Assembly: GCA_024402135.1 (NCBI GenBank)
Contig: JAKSJN010000002.1
Coordinates: 124,001 to 188,000, forward strand
Length of the DNA: 64,000 bases
Direction: 5' to 3'
Source: Bacteroidales bacterium
GTDB lineage: Bacteria; Bacteroidota; Bacteroidia; Bacteroidales; UBA932
Under the pieces are notes generated by a model, which did not search any database, was not told where the DNA came from, and was given only the letters and a program-made list of their open reading frames with translations. Below, in pieces: positions 55,401 through 63,628 of this stretch. Position 1 is the first letter of the stretch. The number at the start of each line of letters is the position of its first letter. The position numbers and the translations under genes were made by a program.

Positions 55401-56855
55401 GCTGTTGGTCGCCATAGGGATGATCAGCTTCTCGATGTCTTCGCTGTTGTAGTTGAACACATGGAGCAGACGGTCATGGTCTTCCAGGGCATGTACAGGC
55501 TTGCGGCCACTCTGGATATCCTTGAGAATGATTCTGCCCTTGTGCAGCCATTCGGTATATGGATAGGCTTCGGCAAGCGAATCCTTGATTTCGTCATTGG
55601 TATAGATGCGTCCTTCATGGGTGTCGACCATGAAGAGTTTTCCAGGAAGCAGTCTTCCCTTCTGGGCAATCTCCTTCTCCGGAATCTCGGAAGCTCCGGT
55701 TTCTGACGCCATTACGAGCATGCCCTGCTTGGTGATGACCCAGCGGCAAGGTCTCAGACCGTTACGGTCCAGCATACCTCCGGCATAGCGGCCATCAGTG
55801 AACAGCATGGTTGCAGGTCCATCCCATGGCTCCATGAAGATACTGTGATACTCGTAGAAGCTGCGGAGGTTCTGTTTGAGAGGGTTGCTCTCGTTTACGC
55901 TTTCCGGAATAAGCATTGAAAGAGCGTGGCTGATGCTAAGTCCGCTCCTGTGGAAGAATTCCAGCACATTGTCGAATGAAGCGCTGTCGCTCATTCCCGG
56001 CTGGATGATCGGTGCGATGTTGGTATCCACATCACCGAAAGACTCGTTGCTGAGCAGCGACTCCCTGGTCTTGATCCAAAGACGGTTACCACGGATTGTG
56101 TTGATCTCGCCATTGTGACCGATCATTCTGAACGGCTGGGCAAGACTCCAGGTCGGGAATGTGTTTGTGGAGAATCTTGAGTGCACCAGAGCGATGCTGC
56201 TGGTGAAATATGGGCTCTGGAGATCCAGGAAATACTGTCTGAGCTGGTCAGATGTCAGCATGCCCTTGTACACCATGGTACTGGTGGACATGGATACTAT
56301 GTAGCAGGATTCCTTGTCAGAGATCTCTGAGTCAAGGACCTTGCGCTCGATGGCCTTTCTTGCAAGATAGAGCTTGTCCTCGAGGACTGCAGTATCATCA
56401 CAGCCGGTGATGAAGATCTGTCTGTGCTCAGGTTCTGTGCCAAGCGCCATTTCACCAAGGACAGAACTGTCCACAGGAATCTGTCTTGTGTGCATGATCT
56501 CGAGACCCTGCTCGTCAAGACAGTCTTCGATGATGTCGCTGAAGCTGCGGTTGTCGTCCTCGTCCTTTGGAAGGAAGATTACTCCAACGCCGTAGCGACC
56601 CTTCTCAGGAACAGGTATTCCGTTAAGAAGGATGAACTCATGAGGAATCTGGACCATGATGCCGGCACCGTCGCCTGTCTTGCCATCACTTCCCTCGGCA
56701 CCTCTGTGGGCCATGTTCTCGAGAAGAGTGAGTCCTTTGTCTACTATTTCGTGATATTTGCTTCCGTTGATGTTGACCACAAGGCCTACTCCGCACGCAT
56801 CGTGTTCATCTGCGCGGCTGTAGAGGCCCTGGTCAATCGGCTGTCGGTACTTCAT
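52419..56855 (-). CDS. gltB: Glutamate synthase large subunit
   Basis: 1,478 residues. Class II glutaminase domain with nucleophile Cys ([12 protein letters not shown], Cys21), central domain, FMN-binding synthase domain ([55 protein letters not shown]), 3Fe-4S cysteines in [19 protein letters not shown], and C-terminal GXGXG beta-helix ([19 protein letters not shown]). It moves the glutamine amide onto 2-oxoglutarate. It follows the GSIII gene with a hairpin in the gap. No gltD (small subunit) lies next to it in this window. Confidence 0.96.
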   Translation of the reverse strand: [1478 protein letters not shown]

Positions 56856-56871
56856 GATTGGTTTGTTTGAA

Positions 56872-56903
56872 GATGAAGCCGGGGTGTTCTCCCCAGCTTC
56901 ATC
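56872..56903 (-). other. Intercistronic hairpin between glnN and gltB
   Basis: 13-bp stem with one U-G wobble on the transcript (56872-56884 with 56891-56903), 6-base loop, 16 bases ahead of the gltB ATG. No T-run after it, so more likely a partial terminator, an RNA-stability element or a processing site that sets the GS to GOGAT ratio. Confidence 0.6.
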
Positions 56904-56927
56904 AGAACGGAATGATTAATAATGCTA

Positions 56928-59102
56928 TTAGCTGATGAACAGAAGTTCGCGGTACTTAGGAAGAGGCCACATCTTGTTGTCTACGATCTCTTCGAGCTTG
57001 TCGATAGGACGGCGGAGTGCAGCAAGATCTTCAGCAATCTCATGGTAAGCAACGGCCTTGTCATACTCGCTTTCGAGAACATTTGCCTTCTTGCGTGCCT
57101 CACGCATTGCTGTAGCCTTCTCCTGAATCTCGGCAGCGAAGCGGTTGATCTTGCCGATGATTTCGAGCTCGACCTCACATCCTTCAGTTGAACCGAAGAT
57201 TTCCTTGTTGAGAGCGACCTCCTTGAGGAGCTTTGCCTTATACTCGAGTACTGCAGGAATGATGTGGTTTGTAGCCATTCTTACCATCACTCGTGACTCG
57301 ATCTGGATCTTCTTCGAATAGGTCTCCCACTTGACCTCATTGCGGGCCTCAAGCTCCTTCTCGGTATATACACCGGTAGAGGTAAAGAGCTTCATGGCAT
57401 CTGGAGTGGTGAACTCCTTGATCATCTCAGGAACACTGGTCTCGACATCGAGTCCTCTCTTCTTGGCCTCAACCTGCCATTCGTCAGAGTAGCCGTTTCC
57501 ATCGAAGCAGACTACGTCGATGATTGACTTGATGATAGGCTTAAGAGTATCCATGATGGCGATCTCGAGCTTCTTGCCGCTAGCAAGCTCTGCATCGAGT
57601 GCTGCCTTGAACTCTCTGAGCTGCTCTGCAACAGCTGCATTGAGGGTTGTCATTGCACCAGCGCAGTTCGCGTATGAACCAACGGCACGGAACTCGAAAC
57701 GGTTGCCGGTGAATGCGAATGGAGAAGTTCTGTTACGGTCGGTGTTGTCAAGGAAGATCTCAGGAATCTCGACGAGGCCGAGGGACTTGCCCTTCTTGCC
57801 TGCGATCTCGATAGGAGTATCTGAAGGAACCTCAAGGAGCTTGTGGAGCACATCGGTCATGGTCTTGCCGAGGAACGCAGATACGATTGCAGGAGGTGCC
57901 TCGTTTGCGCCAAGTCGGTGTGCGTTGGTTGCAGAAGCGATGCTGGCCTTGAGCAGAGCGTTGTGCTTCTGGACTGCTGCCAGGGTGTTTACGAAGAATG
58001 TAACGAACTGGAGGTTGCTCTTTGGATCCTTGCCTGGAGAGAACAGACCGACACCGGTATCGGTACCGAGTGACCAGTTGTTGTGCTTGCCTGAACCGTT
58101 GATGCCGTCGAATGGCTTCTCGTGGAAGAGAACCACGAAACCGTGCTTGCGGGCCAGCATGTTCATGAGGTTCATCACGATCTGGTTCTGGTCATTAGCC
58201 AGGTTGGTTTCACCGAAGATAGGAGCAAGCTCGAACTGGTTAGGGGCCACCTCATTGTGACGGGTCTTTACCGGAATTCCAAGTTTATGAGCCGATACCT
58301 CGAGATCACGCATGAAAGAAGCTACACGTGAAGGGATTGCACCGAAGTAGTGGTCGTCAAGCTGCTGGTTCTTTGATGAGTTGTGGCCCATGAGGGTACG
58401 ACCGGTAATCATCAGGTCAGGTCTTGCAGCATAGAGAGCCTCGTCAACGAGGAAGTACTCCTGTTCCCATCCGAGATATGAATAAACCTTGCTGACCTTC
58501 TTGTCGAAGAGCTGGCAGATTGGAACTGCGGCATCGCTGACAGCCTTGAGGGCACGTTTGAGAGGAGTCTTGTAGTCAAGGGCCTCACCGGTATAGGAAA
58601 CGAATACGGTAGGGATACAGAGGGTATCGTCCTGGATGAATACTGGAGAAGTCGGATCCCATGCAGTGTAGCCACGTGCCTCGAATGTTGCGCGGATACC
58701 TCCGTTAGGGAAAGATGATGCATCAGGTTCCTGCTGTGCGAGCATCTTGCCGTCGAATTTCTCGATGACACCACCCTTGCCATCATAATCGATGAGCGAA
58801 TCATGCTTCTCTGCTGTACCATCGGTAAGAGGCTGGAACCAGTGTGTAACGTGGGTTACATGATGCTCGATTGCCCATGCTTTCATACCCTTTGCAACAC
58901 CATCAGCGGTCTTGCGGTCAAGGGCACCACCCTCGTCAATACACTTGAGGATTGCTGCCAGAGTTTCGGCGTCAAGATACTTATGCATCTTTGCGCGATC
59001 AAACACAAGCTCTCCGAAATAGTCGGAAGTCTTCATTGCGGGGTTCTCAGCTGCAACTGCCTTCTTTTCGAAGGATGCACGTACTAGTTCAAATCTGTCC
59101 AT
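56928..59102 (-). CDS. glnN: Glutamine synthetase type III
   Basis: 724 residues, the size of GSIII, not GSI (about 470). GSIII strings: THWFQPLTDGTAEKHDSLIDYD, SFPNGGIRATFEARGYTAWDPTSPVF, WEQEYFLVDEALY, HEKPFDGINGSGKHNNWSLGTD (glutamate flap/ATP region), NRTSPFAFTGNRFEFRAVGS. It makes glutamine from glutamate and ammonia and is the main ammonia-fixing enzyme in Bacteroidales. It is preceded by a 23-codon Gln/Asn leader and an attenuator, and followed by gltB, so GS-GOGAT is one unit here. Confidence 0.97.
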   Translation of the reverse strand: MDRFELVRASFEKKAVAAENPAMKTSDYFGELVFDRAKMHKYLDAETLAAILKCIDEGGALDRKTADGVAKGMKAWAIEHHVTHVTHWFQPLTDGTAEKHDSLIDYDGKGGVIEKFDGKMLAQQEPDASSFPNGGIRATFEARGYTAWDPTSPVFIQDDTLCIPTVFVSYTGEALDYKTPLKRALKAVSDAAVPICQLFDKKVSKVYSYLGWEQEYFLVDEALYAARPDLMITGRTLMGHNSSKNQQLDDHYFGAIPSRVASFMRDLEVSAHKLGIPVKTRHNEVAPNQFELAPIFGETNLANDQNQIVMNLMNMLARKHGFVVLFHEKPFDGINGSGKHNNWSLGTDTGVGLFSPGKDPKSNLQFVTFFVNTLAAVQKHNALLKASIASATNAHRLGANEAPPAIVSAFLGKTMTDVLHKLLEVPSDTPIEIAGKKGKSLGLVEIPEIFLDNTDRNRTSPFAFTGNRFEFRAVGSYANCAGAMTTLNAAVAEQLREFKAALDAELASGKKLEIAIMDTLKPIIKSIIDVVCFDGNGYSDEWQVEAKKRGLDVETSVPEMIKEFTTPDAMKLFTSTGVYTEKELEARNEVKWETYSKKIQIESRVMVRMATNHIIPAVLEYKAKLLKEVALNKEIFGSTEGCEVELEIIGKINRFAAEIQEKATAMREARKKANVLESEYDKAVAYHEIAEDLAALRRPIDKLEEIVDNKMWPLPKYRELLFIS

Positions 59103-59138
59103 TTTAATAGTTTATTAAGTTCGTTGAATTCCCGGTAT

Positions 59139-59171
59139 AAAAAAAAGAGGCTGATCCTTCGACCAGCCTCT
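59139..59171 (-). terminator. Attenuator terminator ahead of glnN
   Basis: Minus strand AGAGGCTGGTC, 4-base loop GAAG, GATCAGCCTCT (one G-U pair), then eight T; 59146-59171 plus T-run to 59139. ACCAGC in the leader codons and CCAGC after the leader stop can both pair with GCTGG of its 5' arm. Confidence 0.9.
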
Positions 59172-59224
59172 CTGTTATCAAGTGCTCTAATCTTCTTTTT
59201 TATCCGTTTACCTTGCTGGATAGG

Positions 59225-59296
59225 TTACACAGAAAAGATCAGAGCCTGCTGGTTCTGATTATTATTATTCTGCTTGTTATTAAGGAAGGTAAACAT
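59225..59296 (-). CDS. Gln/Asn-rich leader peptide of glnN
   Basis: 23 codons, ATG 59296, TAA 59225. 11 of 23 residues are Asn or Gln: NNKQ, NNNN, QNQQ, then ALI. QNNNN occupies residues 9-13 as in the two sister leaders. GTTTACCTT just inside the ATG (59286-59294) is perfectly complementary to AAGGTAAAC 70 bases downstream (59206-59214), which would enclose the codon run in a long-range pairing. Stop codon is 53 bases before the terminator. A transcription-attenuation leader is the best explanation. Confidence 0.82.
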   Translation of the reverse strand: MFTFLNNKQNNNNQNQQALIFSV

Positions 59297-59317
59297 CTGT
59301 CGTTCGTTCTTTGAGTG

Positions 59318-59347
59318 CAATTATAGAGAAAAAAAACTACAATGCAA
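59318..59347 (-). promoter_or_regulatory. Promoter of the glnN leader
   Basis: Minus strand TTG (59345-59347), 19-base spacer, TATAATTG (59318-59325), one mismatch to TTTG-N19-TAnnTTTG. 21 bases separate it from the leader ATG. Confidence 0.65.
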
Positions 59348-59391
59348 GAGCCTTTTTAAAAAAATTTAAGATAAATCGTTTTATCGGAAAA

Positions 59392-61434
59392 CTATCTGTT
59401 CACAATCTTTCCAGCGGCACGGATGAGCGGTTCAACACTCACTTCTTCGCCTACTGCGCGCTTCATCCACACGTCAGGAGTGACACGTCCCTGGCTGAAT
59501 ACACGCTTGAGTTCATTGGCGAAGTCCGCACGGTTGGTGAACTGCGAAAGGTATTCCTCGAGCTGGTACTCGACCACATGTCCATAAGGATAGTTCGGAA
59601 GATACATAGGCGAATTGACCATGTGAGAATAAACGGCAAGCAATGGACAGTCATGGGTGCCGAGAACAGGCTCATAGTACTGGTTCCAGACGTCACAGGC
59701 AATCCTTACGACTGCGTCGCGGAGCTGTTCAGCCGTTGCAGAAGGATTGTCATAGAGCCAGCGCCAGGTATACATGTCTGTAAGCGCAACTCCCATGATC
59801 TCGTATGCACCCCAGAAGATGTCCAGGGTTGTATTCTCATCGACACCGGCAAAAGGATAGCCGAGAAGCTGGAGATCACGCTTCTGGAACACGAACGCCA
59901 TTGTCTCGGTCAGTGCGCTGTTCGGAATGCCTGACATGATATAGTGGTCCACATAGTAAAGGTCGAGAGTTTCCTCTACGTTATGGCCGAACTCATGAAC
60001 AGCGATATTGTAGCCCTTGTAATCCATTCCCTCTGCACCGATACGGGTACGGAGAAGCGATGGCTGCCAACGGCTCTGGCTTGGCCACGCATGACCTGAG
60101 CCTCTGGCTCCTTCCACATCGATCTTGTCAGCGATATAGTCCGCATCCTCGGCACTGAAACCCATCTTGCGGAGCATTTCAGGCATGCCTTTCTTGAAAG
60201 CAGCGGCATTTGGATAGAGGGCACGGGTCTGGGCGGTCAGATTGTCCTCAGACATGGTTGAACGGCTCTTGAAGCCATCATACCAGATATCGAAAGGTCT
60301 GAGTTCACGGCCGAGACGGGAAGCGATCAGCTTTCCAGTCGCCTTTATCTCATCACTGCCGACAAGACGGACGAACAGTTTCTCGATCACTTCATCAGAA
60401 ACCTCCATGCTTGACTCGAAGTTGCGGATGATTCCGCTTGGCATCTGAGGATCCCATGCGTCCAGGGCCTGGTTTGCATGGAACACATCAAGAATGCGGG
60501 CATAACGCTCGGCACCTTCAGGCTCTGCAGCAATCTCCTTTCCGTCCTTCCAAACTGTATTCGAATATGGTTTCCAGTCGTATTCAGGATTGTTGATCAC
60601 GCACTGAGGGATGTCCTGGAGCACGATATGTTCCATTACCTTGAAAATCATTTCCTGCTTTGCGGCTGCATTCGGGACGTCGGCGTAGTCAGCCTTGATC
60701 TCGTCTCTGAGATTCCAGTGGGCAAGGAGACACATGTCTTCAGGGAACAGACGCTCACCATCTTCGGTGAGAAGATGTCCCATCATGATGTTGTAGCTGG
60801 CGATATAGTTCTCCGCAGCCGAATTTGCTGCCGAGAAAGCCTGACTGATTTCTGCAGGATGACGGCCTGTATACATGTCTCCCATTCTTGCATAAGCCCA
60901 CTGGAGTTCGTCCCAATCCATTCCGAGGGCATTCTTCTCCGCCAGGGAATAGAACGGGAAGTTGAGAGCGATGATGAAGGCAATCTTATTGCCGTAGAGG
61001 TCCTCCGAGAGATGGGAAAAAGGACTGAATGCACTGAAAGCATAGTCAATTGCCGTTGGTTCATCTCCTGCAAGGACGGTCGGACGCTGAAGTCTGAGAG
61101 CCAGGTCGTTTGAACAGCCTGAGATTGCTTCCATGGCATATGATACCCTGTCGAAGAGTTTTCTCTTCCCCTCAGGAGTATTCTCATAGCTTGAGAGCAC
61201 GAAGTCAATGAATTCAGCCTCGCCGCCATCGCTTTCACGCCATAACGAAGCGCAGCCACGCACTCCCCTCTCCATCAGCTGAGAGTCGATGGCATTCGGA
61301 GCCAGCTCAGAGACTGCCTTGGAGATTGCAGCTTCGGATATGTTTGAACCTGTGACAGTCTTGTCATTGCTGCATGAAATCACGGCTCCCGCTACAGCTA
61401 ATGCAAGAGCGATTGATCTGATAAGTTGTTTCAT
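59392..61434 (-). CDS. HExxH zinc metallopeptidase lipoprotein
   Basis: 680 residues from the ATG at 61434 (MKQLIRSIALALAV). Lipoprotein signal with lipobox VISCSND. The helical body ends in a gluzincin-like active site near residue 480: AVHEFGHNVEE (HExxH) with a downstream Glu in SALTETMAFVFQ about 25-30 residues later, as in M3-type oligopeptidases. WPSQSRWQPSLLRTRIG and DMYTWRWLYDNPSATAEQLRDAV also look M3-like. Surface- or periplasm-anchored peptidase of unknown substrate. It ends 45 bases before the glnN promoter and shares its strand. Confidence 0.78.
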   Translation of the reverse strand: MKQLIRSIALALAVAGAVISCSNDKTVTGSNISEAAISKAVSELAPNAIDSQLMERGVRGCASLWRESDGGEAEFIDFVLSSYENTPEGKRKLFDRVSYAMEAISGCSNDLALRLQRPTVLAGDEPTAIDYAFSAFSPFSHLSEDLYGNKIAFIIALNFPFYSLAEKNALGMDWDELQWAYARMGDMYTGRHPAEISQAFSAANSAAENYIASYNIMMGHLLTEDGERLFPEDMCLLAHWNLRDEIKADYADVPNAAAKQEMIFKVMEHIVLQDIPQCVINNPEYDWKPYSNTVWKDGKEIAAEPEGAERYARILDVFHANQALDAWDPQMPSGIIRNFESSMEVSDEVIEKLFVRLVGSDEIKATGKLIASRLGRELRPFDIWYDGFKSRSTMSEDNLTAQTRALYPNAAAFKKGMPEMLRKMGFSAEDADYIADKIDVEGARGSGHAWPSQSRWQPSLLRTRIGAEGMDYKGYNIAVHEFGHNVEETLDLYYVDHYIMSGIPNSALTETMAFVFQKRDLQLLGYPFAGVDENTTLDIFWGAYEIMGVALTDMYTWRWLYDNPSATAEQLRDAVVRIACDVWNQYYEPVLGTHDCPLLAVYSHMVNSPMYLPNYPYGHVVEYQLEEYLSQFTNRADFANELKRVFSQGRVTPDVWMKRAVGEEVSVEPLIRAAGKIVNR

Positions 61435-61512
61435 GATTGTCTGTGTTTGGCGCAAATATACGGAATACGGATCATTTTGACTATTTTTGGATTCTCAAAA
61501 CTAAAGACAGAT

Positions 61513-62244
61513 ATGGCAGACGTAAAGATAGAAACCACACTTGGCGACATCATTGTTCGCCTTTATGACGAGACTCCCCTTCACCGCGACAACTTCCTCA
61601 AGCTCGCGAAGGAAGGTTACTATGACGGAACAATCTTCCACCGTGTTATCGCCAACTTCATGATCCAGGGTGGAGACCCTGACTCAAGGAATCCAAAGCC
61701 GAACGCAAGCTATGGTACCGGCGGTCCGGACTATACCATCGAGGCTGAGATCAAGCCGGAGCTCTTCCACAAGCGCGGAGCCCTCGCCGCTGCACGTCAG
61801 GGCGACCAGGTCAACCCGGAGCGCCGGTCAAGCGGCAGCCAGTTCTACATCGTATGGGGTGACACCTACAAGGAAGGTCAGCTCAGCCAGCTCTCGAAGC
61901 AGATGAAGATGATGGCCCAGCAGAACGCATTCGACAAGCTCGCCAGAGAGAACAGGGCAAAAATCATGGACATGCGCCGCAACCGCGACCAGGCTGGTCT
62001 GCTTGCCCTCCAGGAGCTCCTCAGCAATCAGGCTGTCGAGATGACAAAGGGCCAGGGTGGTCTCAGCGAAGCCCAGAAGACCGCCTACTCAACCATAGGC
62101 GGAACGCCTCATCTTGACGGTCAGTACACAGTCTTCGGAGAGGTTATCGAAGGTCTCGACATCGTTGGGAAGATACAGTCGGTAAAGACCCGTCCCGGAG
62201 ACCGTCCTGTCGAGGACATCAAGATGAAGATGACAGTTCTTTAA
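61513..62244 (+). CDS. Cyclophilin-type peptidylprolyl isomerase
   Basis: 243 residues from the ATG at 61513 (MADVKIETTLGDIIVRLY). Cyclophilin motifs: GYYDGTIFHRVIANFMIQGGD, GALAAARQG, GSQFYIVWGDT, FGEVIEGLDIVGKIQSVKT. An insert of about 75 residues (QLSKQMKMMAQQNAFDKLA..QAGLLALQELL) between the core strands is helical and charged. No signal peptide, so cytosolic. It catalyses cis-trans isomerisation of prolyl bonds. Confidence 0.92.
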   Translation: MADVKIETTLGDIIVRLYDETPLHRDNFLKLAKEGYYDGTIFHRVIANFMIQGGDPDSRNPKPNASYGTGGPDYTIEAEIKPELFHKRGALAAARQGDQVNPERRSSGSQFYIVWGDTYKEGQLSQLSKQMKMMAQQNAFDKLARENRAKIMDMRRNRDQAGLLALQELLSNQAVEMTKGQGGLSEAQKTAYSTIGGTPHLDGQYTVFGEVIEGLDIVGKIQSVKTRPGDRPVEDIKMKMTVL

Positions 62245-62262
62245 TCAAAACACTGAAAAAGA

Positions 62263-62291
62263 GAAGAGGATGGCCGATGGCCATCCTCTTC
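62263..62291. terminator. Bidirectional hairpin between PPIase gene and purB
   Basis: Perfect 13-bp stem GAAGAGGATGGCC / GGCCATCCTCTTC with a 3-base loop, 18 bases after the PPIase stop and 36 bases before the convergent purB stop. Confidence 0.85.
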
Positions 62292-62326
62292 GTATATATG
62301 GACCCGTAAAAACGAGCCTGGGGAAT

Positions 62327-63625
62327 CTAGACGAGAATACCTACTCTCTTGAAGATGTAGTCAACATTCTTGAAGTAGTACTCAAGAGTGAAGCAAGACT
62401 CAAGTTCCTCCTTTGAGATGAGTCCCATGACCTTCTCGCTCTCGGAGAGAAGAGTCTGGTAATCAAGACCCTCGCTCCATGCCTTCATAGCGATAGGCTG
62501 AACGGTATCATATGCTTCCTCACGAGCGAGACCCTTGCCGATGAGAGCGTTCATTACGCGCTGTGCGAAGATGACGCCCTTGGTCTGATAGATGTTGGCA
62601 AGCATGCGCTCAGGATATACTGTGAGATTCTCGAGAATACCCTTGAAACGGCAGAGCATATAGTCGAGCAGCTCGGTAGCATCAGGGAGGATGATACGCT
62701 CGGTAGATGAGTGTGAGATGTCACGCTCATACCAGAGAGCCACGTTCTCGCAAGAAGCTGCCATGTAGCCGCGCATAACTCTTGCACAGCCGCAGATGTT
62801 CTCGCTGCTGATAGGATTACGCTTGTGTGGCATTGCGCTTGAGCCCTTCTGACCCTTGCGGAAAGCCTCTTCTGCCTCGCGGACCTCGGTACGCTGAGCA
62901 TTGCGGACCTCTGTTGCCATCTGCTCGAGGGTAGATGCAATCACAGCGAGAGTTGCGATGTAGTATGCATGACGGTCACGCTGAAGAACCTGGGTAGAGA
63001 TGTTTGCAGAGTCGATTCCAAGTTTCTCGCATACATAGTCCTGGATAAATGGAGGGATGTTTGCGAAATTGCCGACAGCACCGCTCATCTTTCCACACTC
63101 GACGCCCTTGGCTGCAATCTTGAAGCGCTCGATGTTGCGCTTCATCTCCTCGTACCAGAGAGCCCACTTGAGACCATATGAAGTGATGTCCGCATGGATA
63201 CCATGGGTACGTCCGATACAAGGGGTCTCCTTGAATTCGATTGCACGCTTCTTGAGAACCTCGAGGAACTCCTCAAGATCCTTAAGGATGATGGTATTGG
63301 CCTGCTTGATGAGATAACCGTTGGCAGTGTCCACAACATCAGTAGAGGTAAGACCATAGTGAACCCACTTGCGCTCCTCTCCGAGGCTTTCGCTCACGGC
63401 ACGGGTGAAAGCGACTACGTCATGGCGGGTCTGCTCCTCGATTTCCTTGATGCGGTCAACATTGAAGGTTGCCTTTGCACGGATAGCTTCAACGTCCTCT
63501 GCAGGAATGACATCAAGCTTTGACCATGCCTCACAGGAGAGGATCTCGACCTCAAGGTATGCACCGAACTTGTTTTCTTCGGTCCATACGTCACGCATTA
63601 CTTTTCTTGAATATCTCTCGATCAT
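62327..63625 (-). CDS. purB: Adenylosuccinate lyase
   Basis: 432 residues. Fumarase/aspartase superfamily: [22 protein letters not shown] at the start, [28 protein letters not shown] with active-site His, and the signature [19 protein letters not shown]. It acts twice in purine synthesis (SAICAR and adenylosuccinate cleavage). 3 bases after purC, whose product is its substrate. Confidence 0.97.
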   Translation of the reverse strand: MIERYSRKVMRDVWTEENKFGAYLEVEILSCEAWSKLDVIPAEDVEAIRAKATFNVDRIKEIEEQTRHDVVAFTRAVSESLGEERKWVHYGLTSTDVVDTANGYLIKQANTIILKDLEEFLEVLKKRAIEFKETPCIGRTHGIHADITSYGLKWALWYEEMKRNIERFKIAAKGVECGKMSGAVGNFANIPPFIQDYVCEKLGIDSANISTQVLQRDRHAYYIATLAVIASTLEQMATEVRNAQRTEVREAEEAFRKGQKGSSAMPHKRNPISSENICGCARVMRGYMAASCENVALWYERDISHSSTERIILPDATELLDYMLCRFKGILENLTVYPERMLANIYQTKGVIFAQRVMNALIGKGLAREEAYDTVQPIAMKAWSEGLDYQTLLSESEKVMGLISKEELESCFTLEYYFKNVDYIFKRVGILV

Positions 63626-63628
63626 GGC

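Noticed and set aside
54444-55706. Open frame of 420 codons opposite gltB
   Set aside because: Antisense shadow inside the glutaminase and central domains of gltB.
56872-56903. glnN-gltB hairpin as a fourth Gln/Asn attenuator
   Set aside because: There is no leader ORF in the 72-base gap and no T-run after the stem.
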